A stretch of DNA of 27,409 bases from CAYYOS01 sp964473355 (GTDB lineage: Bacteria; Pseudomonadota; Gammaproteobacteria; Burkholderiales; REEB80): contig CAYYOS010000011.1 in assembly GCA_964473355.1 (NCBI GenBank), positions 1-27,409 on the forward strand, in the 5' to 3' direction. The number at the start of each line of letters is the position of its first letter. The first letter of the stretch is position 1. Below, piece by piece: positions 14,887-21,329 of this stretch. Both the position numbers and the translations under genes were made by a program. Below the pieces are notes generated by a model, which worked only from the letters and a program-made list of their open reading frames with translations, was not told the DNA's origin and searched no databases.

Positions 14887-15447
14887 GTGAAAATCTGCAT
14901 CCTCTCCGATAGCCACGATCACCGAGAGTTGCTGGCGAACGCCATAAAAGATGCCCGCGCCAAAGGAGCCGAAGCGGTGCTGCACTGTGGGGACGTAGTT
15001 TCCCCCAGCACCCTCCATGTGGTCCGTGAATTTAATCTGCCGGTGCATGTCATCTACGGCAATAACGTCGGCGACCTTTATTATATGAGTAAACTTGCCG
15101 CGGACCCGCGCAACCTAATCCACTTTCATGGTCAGGACGCCGCATTGACTTTGCACGGGCGCCGTATTTTTATGGTGCACTATCCGCACTATGCGCGCGC
15201 CATGGCATTAACCGGAGATTTCGACTTAGTATGCCACGGGCATGACCATCGCGCCGCGGTGACAGAAATTGAGACCATCCAGAAAACCCGTGCGTGGTTG
15301 GTGAGCCCCGGCACCGTGGGTGGAGTGAGCGCCAAAGCCACCTATGTGTTGGGGAATCTAGAGCGCATGACATTCGTTAGCCATGATGTTCCGCTTAGGG
15401 AAATGCTGATTAAAGCCGTCATTCCCGCGAAGGCGGGAATCCAATAG
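14887..15447 (+). CDS. YfcE/MJ0936-type metallophosphoesterase
   Basis: 186 residues from GTG 14887 (VKICILSDSHDH). This start is preferred to the in-frame TTG at 14833, which lies in the promoter, and the truncated duplicate has the same GTG. The calcineurin-like fold shows all metal motifs: DSHDH near the N-terminus, LHCGDVV, YGNNVGD, MVHYPHY and GHDH. The family hydrolyses phosphodiesters with two metal ions; the natural substrate of YfcE-like enzymes is uncertain. The last residues (VIPAKAGIQ) are encoded by an inverted-repeat element that begins at 15418, so the native C-terminus was replaced or extended. It was probably once directly downstream of the GGDEF-EAL gene, because its truncated copy starts 16 nt after that gene. 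Confidence 0.9.
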   Translation: MKICILSDSHDHRELLANAIKDARAKGAEAVLHCGDVVSPSTLHVVREFNLPVHVIYGNNVGDLYYMSKLAADPRNLIHFHGQDAALTLHGRRIFMVHYPHYARAMALTGDFDLVCHGHDHRAAVTEIETIQKTRAWLVSPGTVGGVSAKATYVLGNLERMTFVSHDVPLREMLIKAVIPAKAGIQ

Positions 15448-15501
15448 TTAAAACAAAGGTCAGACCAGTAACATCTGGATTCCCGCCTTCGCGGGAATGA
15501 C
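15418..15501. repeat. 84-bp REP/MITE-like element with perfect 26-bp inverted arms
   Basis: The left arm at 15418-15443 begins GTCATTCCCGCGAAGGCGGG. The right arm at 15476-15501 is its exact reverse complement over 26 bases, with 32 bases between them. Each arm is itself a smaller palindrome (CCCGC-GAAG-GCGGG). This is the widespread ATTCCCGCGAAGGCGGGAAT family of extragenic palindromes found in beta- and gammaproteobacteria. It supplies the last codons and stop of the phosphodiesterase gene and may act as its transcript end. Confidence 0.9.
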
Positions 15502-15681
15502 GAAAGACGAACACCTCGTTCTCCTTTGATGGAATCTCAATTTCACTCAACGGTGGACCACGCAGCTTGTCTGCTAAAATGAAACTTTAGTGACTGCTCA
15601 TCTTTGGTTAAGAATAAGCGAAGATCTGTCGAAAAGTACAACTTGTGCCGCAGCAAATCGATTTAAATTTTGTCGCAATAG

Positions 15682-15709
15682 TTGAGAAACGGTGAAACAT
15701 CCTTATTAA
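15682..15709 (+). promoter_or_regulatory. Candidate promoter of the dienelactone hydrolase gene
   Basis: TTGAGA (15682-15687), 16 nt, TATTAA (15704-15709), about 80 nt before the ATG at 15792. A moderate consensus match only. The rest of 15502-15791 shows no gene. Confidence 0.3.
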
Positions 15710-15791
15710 GCGACTGCTGGAATTAATTAACGCCAGGCACCGCTACAGTTTAGCGAATTAAATCCTATCAACCCTCATAGAGGAGTAAAAA

Positions 15792-16661
15792 ATGGATGAT
15801 CAGTTGTTAAGTTTAATGCCAAAACCCCGCGCACTTTCCCGCCGTATATTCTTAAATAGCCTGTTGTCCAGTGGGTTCGCCTTGGCGGTGCTGCCGGTTT
15901 CCGCCCAAACCATCACCACCGACAGCAAAGGCTTGACTGCAGGTGAAATTTTAATTCCAACCAGTGATATTCAAATGCCAGCTTACCGGGCCATGCCGAG
16001 CACCGGTCAAAATTTTCCCGTTGTTTTGGTTGTACAAGAAATCTTTGGGGTGCATGAGTATATCAAAGATGTTTGTCGGCGCATGGCAAAATTAGGATAC
16101 ATGGCAATTGCGCCGGAATTATATAAACGCCAAGGTGACGTTTCCAAAATTTCCGATATGAAAGATATCATTTCGCAAGTTGTTTCAAAAGTCCCCGATG
16201 CGCAAGTGATGGCAGATCTAGATGCGACTTGGCAGTATGCAAAAATTTCCGGTAAGGCCGACATGAATAAAATAGGCATAACTGGTTTTTGTTGGGGTGG
16301 CCGCATTACTTGGCTTTATTGCGCGCACAACCCCAACGTTACGGCCGGCGTTGCTTGGTATGGCCGCCTGGTTGGCGAGGCAACCCCGCTTACGCCCAAA
16401 CATCCTGTGGACATCGCGCCGAATTTAATCGTACCTGTATTAGGATTGTACGGCGGGGCCGACGCCGGGATCCCTCAGGATTCCGTGGAAAAAATGCGTG
16501 CCGCGCTGCAAAAAGGCACGAGCGGTTCGGAGATTATTGTCTATCCCGATACGCCCCACGCTTTTCATGCGGACTATCGCCCCAGTTATCGCAAAGAGGC
16601 GGCGAACGATGGCTGGCAAAAAATGCAAGCTTGGTTTAAGAAACATCGTTTGCAGCGCTAA
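15792..16661 (+). CDS. Tat-exported dienelactone hydrolase family protein
   Basis: 289 residues; AGAGGAG lies just upstream of ATG 15792. The N-terminus has a twin-arginine motif, SRRIFLN, followed by a hydrophobic stretch and VSAQ. It is therefore probably folded in the cytoplasm and exported by Tat. The body is an alpha/beta hydrolase of the dienelactone hydrolase family: VVLVVQEIFGVHEYIKD, APELYKRQGD, the nucleophile Cys167 in GFCWGG, an Asp in YGGADAGIP and the catalytic His in DTPHAFHADY. The Cys-Asp-His triad fits the family. Classical family members open dienelactones in chlorocatechol breakdown; exported homologues have unknown substrates. It converges with the tct genes, so it is likely a single-gene unit. 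Confidence 0.92.
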   Translation: MDDQLLSLMPKPRALSRRIFLNSLLSSGFALAVLPVSAQTITTDSKGLTAGEILIPTSDIQMPAYRAMPSTGQNFPVVLVVQEIFGVHEYIKDVCRRMAKLGYMAIAPELYKRQGDVSKISDMKDIISQVVSKVPDAQVMADLDATWQYAKISGKADMNKIGITGFCWGGRITWLYCAHNPNVTAGVAWYGRLVGEATPLTPKHPVDIAPNLIVPVLGLYGGADAGIPQDSVEKMRAALQKGTSGSEIIVYPDTPHAFHADYRPSYRKEAANDGWQKMQAWFKKHRLQR

Positions 16662-16733
16662 AGTTTTTTCTGGCATTACAGTTCCACATTACGTAACTAG
16701 AGACATCGTTCGTGGCACATCATAAGAGGTAAA

Positions 16734-18239
16734 CTAATCCGGCTCCTGAAAAGCCTCGACGCGTTTTGCCCTAATTGCCGGTACCAGTACAACAATCAGC
16801 GCGATCAAAGCTAGGGCTAACATGGTCGCGCTTATCGGCTTCTGAATAAACACCGCCGGATCTCCCCGAGAAAGTAGTAAGGCGCGCCGCAAATACTCTT
16901 CCATCATCGGTCCCAAAATAAAACCCAACAACAAGGGTGCTGGTTCGCAATCCAATTTTAATAACACATAGCCCAGTAAACCAAACGCGGCCATAAGATA
17001 AACGTCAAACTCGGCATTGTTTAAGCTGAATACGCCGATAGCACAAAAAACTAAAATCGCCGGAAATAAATACTGATAACGCACGGCAACTAAGCGCACC
17101 CAGAGCCCTATCATCGGTAAATTTAATAAGATCAAAAAAAAGTTACCTATCCACATGGAGACGATGACGCCCCAAAATAATGCAGGCTGCTCTACCATCA
17201 CTAGAGGACCCGGCTGTATTCCTTGGATGATCATTGCGCCTATCATGAGTGCCATGACCGGGTTAGAAGGAATACCTAAAGTTAACATTGGTATAAACGA
17301 CGTTTGCGCGCCGGCATTATTGGCCGCCTCCGGTGCGGCCACACCTTCGATCGCGCCCTTGCCAAATTGTGCCGAATTTTTTGAGACTTTTTTCTCCACC
17401 GAATAAGCTGCAAATGACGCTAACATTGCGCCGCCGCCCGGTAATATCCCCAAAGCCGAACCTAAGCTTGTGCCCCGCAGAATCGGCCCGACTATGCGTT
17501 TAAAATCTTGCTTGTTTAGCATTAACCCGGAAACACGTTTTGCCAAAATCTCGCGCGCTCCCTCGTATTCCAAATTGCGAATGATCTCAGCAAGACCGAA
17601 CATACCCATGGCAACAATGACAAAACCAATCCCATCCGCAAGCTGGGGGGTGTCAAAGGTGTAGCGCGCCATGCCGGAATTAACGTCTGTGCCAATTAGG
17701 CCAAGCAACAAACCCAAAGTTACCATGCCAAATGCGTGCAGGAGAGAACCCTGCGCCAATACCACGGATGCTACTAAACCCATTACCATTAATGAGAAAT
17801 AATCGGCGGGACCAAATTTCAGCGCAACTTCTGCCAAGGGCGGTGCGAATAAAACCAGTAAACAGGTAGCCACGGTTCCAGCAAAAAAGGAGGCAAACGC
17901 CGCCGTCGCCAGCGCTTTGCCGGCTTGCCCGTGACGGGCCATTTGATAACCATCCAACGCGGTTACAACGGAAGCGGATTCACCGGGCAAATTAATTAAA
18001 ATGGCCGTCGTGGAACCGCCATATTGGGCACCATAATATATTCCAGCTAACATGATTAAGGACGAAACTGGGGGCAAGCCAAAGGTGATGGGCAGGAGCA
18101 TTGCGATGGTCGCTACCGCTCCGATGCCCGGGAGCACACCCACTAGCGTGCCCAAAAAAACGCCCCCAAGACAATAGGCGAGATTCGTTAAAGTGAAGGC
18201 AGTAGAAAAACCGAGAGCAAGGTTGGAGAATAAGTCCAT
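16734..18239 (-). CDS. tctA: Tripartite tricarboxylate transporter, large membrane subunit TctA
   Basis: 501 residues, almost entirely hydrophobic, with about 12 predicted membrane segments. It carries family landmarks such as GVLPGIGAVATIAMLLP, YYGAQYGGSTTAILINLPGE, ILPGGGAMLASFAAY and EGVAAPEAANNAGAQTSFIP. TctA is the large channel-forming subunit of the binding-protein-dependent, ion-gradient-driven tricarboxylate transporters. It is the last gene of a tctC-tctB-tctA run on the minus strand and begins only five bases after the tctB stop. The substrate is set by TctC and cannot be read from sequence. Confidence 0.96.
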   Translation of the reverse strand: MDLFSNLALGFSTAFTLTNLAYCLGGVFLGTLVGVLPGIGAVATIAMLLPITFGLPPVSSLIMLAGIYYGAQYGGSTTAILINLPGESASVVTALDGYQMARHGQAGKALATAAFASFFAGTVATCLLVLFAPPLAEVALKFGPADYFSLMVMGLVASVVLAQGSLLHAFGMVTLGLLLGLIGTDVNSGMARYTFDTPQLADGIGFVIVAMGMFGLAEIIRNLEYEGAREILAKRVSGLMLNKQDFKRIVGPILRGTSLGSALGILPGGGAMLASFAAYSVEKKVSKNSAQFGKGAIEGVAAPEAANNAGAQTSFIPMLTLGIPSNPVMALMIGAMIIQGIQPGPLVMVEQPALFWGVIVSMWIGNFFLILLNLPMIGLWVRLVAVRYQYLFPAILVFCAIGVFSLNNAEFDVYLMAAFGLLGYVLLKLDCEPAPLLLGFILGPMMEEYLRRALLLSRGDPAVFIQKPISATMLALALIALIVVLVPAIRAKRVEAFQEPD

Positions 18240-18244
18240 CCTAG

Positions 18245-18703
18245 TTAGTTAAACCAGGAACCTAGCAGAGGGAGGGGGACCCCAAGGCCTTTTACAAATA
18301 CGATGACGCAAAAAACAGTTAGACCAAAAGCCAGCGCTAGCGCCGGCCCCCATCGGAAGTCACGGCTAGCGTAAGCGCTGATTATGACCAAAGCTAGCAG
18401 CGCGATAATTAATCCCGCGCCCCGCAGCAGCATACCGAATAGTAAGGTCGCTCCGATGACTAGGATGCCCCCCTTAAGCGCAAATTTACCTATTGGCTCC
18501 CCGTTAACTAAAAAGGCGCGCACTACGGCGATGACGCCAATAAAAACTAACAAGCCCCCTAGCACGGTGGGAAAATAAGCCGCGCCCATTTTAGTAGCCG
18601 TGCCCATCGGGTAGTTACGACCGATGACAATCGCCGCCAAACCAAAGGCGCTGTAAATCACCCCAGCGAAAAAATCCTTGGGGTTACGGACGGAAAAGCG
18701 CAT
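18245..18703 (-). CDS. tctB: Tripartite tricarboxylate transporter, small membrane subunit TctB
   Basis: 152 residues with four hydrophobic segments (about 12-28, 41-62, 76-100 and 108-145), the usual architecture of the small TctB subunit. The pattern MGTATKMGAAYFPTVLGGLLVFIG after the first helix is typical. It lies nine bases downstream of tctC and five bases upstream of tctA, so the three are co-transcribed. TctB pairs with TctA in the membrane and is poorly conserved; the assignment rests on both hydrophobicity and position. Confidence 0.93.
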   Translation of the reverse strand: MRFSVRNPKDFFAGVIYSAFGLAAIVIGRNYPMGTATKMGAAYFPTVLGGLLVFIGVIAVVRAFLVNGEPIGKFALKGGILVIGATLLFGMLLRGAGLIIALLALVIISAYASRDFRWGPALALAFGLTVFCVIVFVKGLGVPLPLLGSWFN

Positions 18704-18712
18704 CTGCGGAGT

Positions 18713-19684
18713 TTAGTCCGCGTACACGCCTGCCTTTTTAATAATAGGATCCCATTTCTCAATCTCAGCTTTTAATTGCGTGCGTAATGCCTGTGGCGTG
18801 GCGCGATTTTCGGCGACCGGCTCCGTACCTAGTTCACCGAAACGTTGTTTCACCGCGGGGTCCTTTAGCGCTGCTTGTAGGGCATGAACGAGCTTATCAA
18901 TGATGGGTTTTGGCGTGCCTTTGGGCGCATACAAACCATGCCAGACCGCGACTTCAAAGTTCGGTAAACCGGATTCGTTTAAGGTAGGAAGGTCCGGCAA
19001 CGAAGCCACGCGGGTTTTTGTAGTGACGGCGTAACCCTTAACTTTCCCTCCTTTTATCTGCCCGGTGGTATTGGTCGTTTGGTCGCACATAAAGTCTACC
19101 TGTCCACCTAATAAGTCGTTCATTGCCGGCCCTGTGCCTTTGTAAGGCACCGTCGTCAGATCGGCCTGAATCGCCGTCATAAATAACATTCCGCACAAAT
19201 GCGATGCTGAACCCAAACCGGCATTGGCGTAAGTTATTTTTTCCTTGTTGGCTTTTACGTAAGCAAGCAATTCTTTAACATCTTTTGCCGGAAAATCTTT
19301 TCTCGCGACCAAAGTCATGGGTACGTCTGTCACTAATCCGATAGGTTCGAAATCATCAATGGCGTTATAAGGGAGTTTACGATAAAGGGCTGGGGCGGTG
19401 GATTGGCCGATATGATGCAAGAAAATGGTATAACCATCGGGCGCTGCTCTTGCCGCGCGGCCTGCGCCTAGCGTGCCACCAGCACCGCCGACATTCTCTA
19501 CTATGATTTGTTGTTTTAAATCGGTGCCCATGGATTGCGCGAGTAAACGCGCTACCGTGTCAGTTGGGCCGCCTGCCGCAAACGGCACGATCATAGTTAT
19601 AACTTTATTAGGATAGTCTTGGGCGTGGGCATTAGCGGTAATGGCAAGCATTAGGACTAAGGCAAAGCGGAAAATTTTAAACAT
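18713..19684 (-). CDS. tctC: Tripartite tricarboxylate transporter substrate-binding protein TctC (Bug family)
   Basis: 323 residues from the ATG at 19684 (MFKIFRFALVLMLAITANAHA), chosen because AAGGAG lies a few bases upstream and a signal peptide begins there; a longer frame from 19735 lacks both. The mature protein has the Bug-family pattern: YPNKVITMIVPFAAGGPTD, ENVGGAGGTLGAGRAARAAPDGY, YANAGLGSASHLCG, VPYKGTGPAMNDLLGGQVDF and WHGLYAPKGTP. It captures a carboxylate ligand in the periplasm and delivers it to TctAB. A phytanoyl-CoA dioxygenase-like gene lies 109 nt upstream on the same strand. Ligand unknown. Confidence 0.95.
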   Translation of the reverse strand: MFKIFRFALVLMLAITANAHAQDYPNKVITMIVPFAAGGPTDTVARLLAQSMGTDLKQQIIVENVGGAGGTLGAGRAARAAPDGYTIFLHHIGQSTAPALYRKLPYNAIDDFEPIGLVTDVPMTLVARKDFPAKDVKELLAYVKANKEKITYANAGLGSASHLCGMLFMTAIQADLTTVPYKGTGPAMNDLLGGQVDFMCDQTTNTTGQIKGGKVKGYAVTTKTRVASLPDLPTLNESGLPNFEVAVWHGLYAPKGTPKPIIDKLVHALQAALKDPAVKQRFGELGTEPVAENRATPQALRTQLKAEIEKWDPIIKKAGVYAD

Positions 19685-19767
19685 GCGATTCTCCTTATAG
19701 GGTAGATAGATTCGACCAGAGATTTGGTAAAACATTCAACATCCGATAGGCCCTAGTAAGCCTCATT

Positions 19768-19797
19768 CGTATAGGCACATCGTCCTATAAAGTTCAA
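19768..19797 (-). promoter_or_regulatory. Candidate tctCBA promoter
   Basis: On the minus strand TTGAAC (19792-19797), 18 nt, TATACG (19768-19773). It overlaps the stop of the upstream dioxygenase gene and would give a leader of about 75 nt before tctC. Moderate match only. Confidence 0.3.
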
Positions 19798-20582
19798 AAC
19801 AAAGCAATGTCCGGTAATGACGCCGACCGGCTCTCCGGCGTAGGCAGATTATCCGCGGCGCGATAGGTGAACACTAAAGAAAATTTTTCCTCCGAACTCA
19901 GATTTCGGCTGGCTGCGTGAAACGTGCGCGCGTGAAAAAATAATACGTCACCCAGGGCAAGCTCTATCGGAATCTGGGTGTTAATTAATTTTTGATTGTC
20001 GGGTAAATCGCAGCGGAGAAATTGTTGAGTATCCAATTGGGTAGCAGAAACTTCTGCCAAATGCGAACCCGGTAAAATGTGCAAACCCCCATTTCCAGGA
20101 AATTCCCTACCGAGCGCTAGCCATACCGTGACCAATTCGGGCCGCTGATAGCGCCAGTAACGCATATCCTGATGCCAAGGCGTATCGCTGCTGTAACCGG
20201 GCTGCTTGGTCATAATACAATTATGATGCGCTTGCACCAGACATATATTGGCCCCCAATAATTGCCGTACATGGGTTAGCACAGCGGGGTCCCGCGCCCA
20301 ATTTTGAAAAACAGGCGAACGCGCGTACGCTTGCAAAAGGCGGCGTATCGTTTTTCCTCCGGGGGCATCTCGGGCAACCGGACTGCCTGGATACTGTAGA
20401 TCAACCTCGTATTCTAACGGGGGGGTCTGAGCGGCCAAATCGCTTCGCGCGAGCTTTAGCATTTCTGCGCATGACGATGGCGTAGCCAGGCCGCGTAGAA
20501 TCGCAAAGCCTTGAGTGTTAAAGTTAGCGCTAAAAGCAAGCGGCGCTGGTCTAGACTTTTGAATAAGGGACGTCGTTGTCAC
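19794..20582 (-). CDS. Phytanoyl-CoA dioxygenase (PhyH) family Fe(II)/2-oxoglutarate oxygenase
   Basis: 262 residues. The facial triad is visible: His and Asp in TPWHQDMRYW, and the distal His in HARTFHAAS, with an Arg two residues further that would bind 2-oxoglutarate. FNTQGFAILRGL near the N-terminus is typical of the family's opening strand, and GGLHILPGSHL is a conserved core segment. These enzymes hydroxylate small molecules, using Fe(II), O2 and 2-oxoglutarate; substrates range widely. The start is uncertain: the frame opens at GTG 20582 right beside a run of seven Gs (plus strand), with no Shine-Dalgarno. It lies on the same strand as tctCBA, so its substrate could be linked to an imported carboxylate, but this is only inferred from position. 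Confidence 0.85.
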   Translation of the reverse strand: MTTTSLIQKSRPAPLAFSANFNTQGFAILRGLATPSSCAEMLKLARSDLAAQTPPLEYEVDLQYPGSPVARDAPGGKTIRRLLQAYARSPVFQNWARDPAVLTHVRQLLGANICLVQAHHNCIMTKQPGYSSDTPWHQDMRYWRYQRPELVTVWLALGREFPGNGGLHILPGSHLAEVSATQLDTQQFLRCDLPDNQKLINTQIPIELALGDVLFFHARTFHAASRNLSSEEKFSLVFTYRAADNLPTPESRSASLPDIALF

Positions 20583-20727
20583 TGGGGGGGCAATTTGGGA
20601 CGGATAGTAAATTTATCACGGGATATCGCATAAAGCGAATAAAAGACATGGTTTCATACGTCGCCATATTGTTGATCTTTTTTAGCAGTAAGGTGTGGCG
20701 TTATGCCTTGCCGCCTACGGGACGTTA

Positions 20728-21156
20728 GTGGACGAAGACGCTTATAAACTGGCCCGCGAGGAACTTAATCCGCTCGCCTGCGCCTTTGAAAAAGCACTTT
20801 TATCCCGTTGCTGTAATTGCGAGCTAGCCAGCCGTAAGAATATCGCGGAGCGTGAAATGGTAGCTTGTAGTTCCGCGGTGTCCCGACAAAACTGCCAAAC
20901 GTTGCGGGAGTTATTGCATGCCAACGCCCGGTTTACGCTAAAACTGACCCAGGGCGGACCTTTGCCCCATGCTAAAGAACTCAAAGTGCAGTGCGGTGGT
21001 TTAATAGGCTTACAGCGCTTAGTCGGCGTACAAACCGTACAGAATGTTCACGGCCTGGTCCTCGTCGCCCAGGAGAAATTCACAGGGTTCGAAAACTTTC
21101 CTTACAGCGAAATTATTCAATCTGTTTCCGCTTATGAGGCCAGACCAAAGCGCTAA
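20728..21156 (+). CDS. Cysteine-rich protein of unknown function next to suf
   Basis: 142 residues from GTG 20728, which has GGGA five bases upstream; an in-frame GTG at 20695 would add eleven residues. Six Cys residues sit in a striking pattern: ACAFEKALLSRCCNCELASR (C-x9-CC-x-C), then ACSS and QNCQTL 16 and 24 residues after the CCxC, and a further Cys in VQCGG. Other segments look conserved: NARFTLKLTQGGPLPHAKEL and GGLIGLQRLV. From memory such proteins exist as unnamed hypotheticals in betaproteobacteria; no function is known to me. The Cys spacing suggests a metal or Fe-S site. There is no signal peptide. It is divergent from the dioxygenase gene and 173 nt upstream of sufB on the same strand, consistent with, but not proving, a role in Fe-S metabolism. 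Confidence 0.75.
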   Translation: MDEDAYKLAREELNPLACAFEKALLSRCCNCELASRKNIAEREMVACSSAVSRQNCQTLRELLHANARFTLKLTQGGPLPHAKELKVQCGGLIGLQRLVGVQTVQNVHGLVLVAQEKFTGFENFPYSEIIQSVSAYEARPKR

Positions 21157-21246
21157 CCCGTTGACGTTAAAGTTAATATACGCCGTCGGGCGCTAGGCCC
21201 TCTGTGCTTTTTGCTCCGCCCTTCTTATCATCTGCGGGACGCTATA

Positions 21247-21271
21247 ATAGTTGACCAAATCACTCGGTTTC
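21247..21271 (+). promoter_or_regulatory. IscR type-1-like box 1 (distal)
   Basis: Compared with the E. coli type-1 IscR consensus (from memory, ATA-SYYGACT-RWWWY-AGTC-RRSTAT), this site reads ATAGTTGACC then AAATCACTCGG and matches about 20 of 25 positions. It covers the -35 TTGACC of the suf promoter. Confidence 0.5.
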
Positions 21272-21279
21272 TATATCAT
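21251..21279 (+). promoter_or_regulatory. suf operon promoter
   Basis: TTGACC (21251-21256), a 17-nt spacer and TATCAT (21274-21279). Transcription would start near 21286, inside the second IscR-like box, with a leader of about 44 nt before sufB. Confidence 0.6.
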
Positions 21280-21282
21280 TTA

Positions 21283-21307
21283 ATACCCGACTAACTTAGT
21301 CAACTTT
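21283..21307 (+). promoter_or_regulatory. IscR type-1-like box 2 (proximal)
   Basis: Two half sites, ATACCCGACTA and AGTCAAC, with about 23 of 25 matches to the E. coli type-1 IscR consensus. It overlaps the predicted transcription start, the position expected for repression by [2Fe-2S]-IscR. The centre lies 36 bp from that of box 1. Confidence 0.65.
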
Positions 21308-21329
21308 ATAGTCGTCCGGAGCCGGAAAC

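Noticed and set aside
20583..20694. Promoter or operator between the dioxygenase gene and the Cys-rich gene
   Set aside because: AT-rich with a run of seven Gs, but no convincing -35/-10 pair on either strand.
21189..21215. Terminator after the Cys-rich gene (GGGC-GCTAG-GCCC then TTTTT)
   Set aside because: The stem has only four pairs and the T-run does not follow the hairpin directly.
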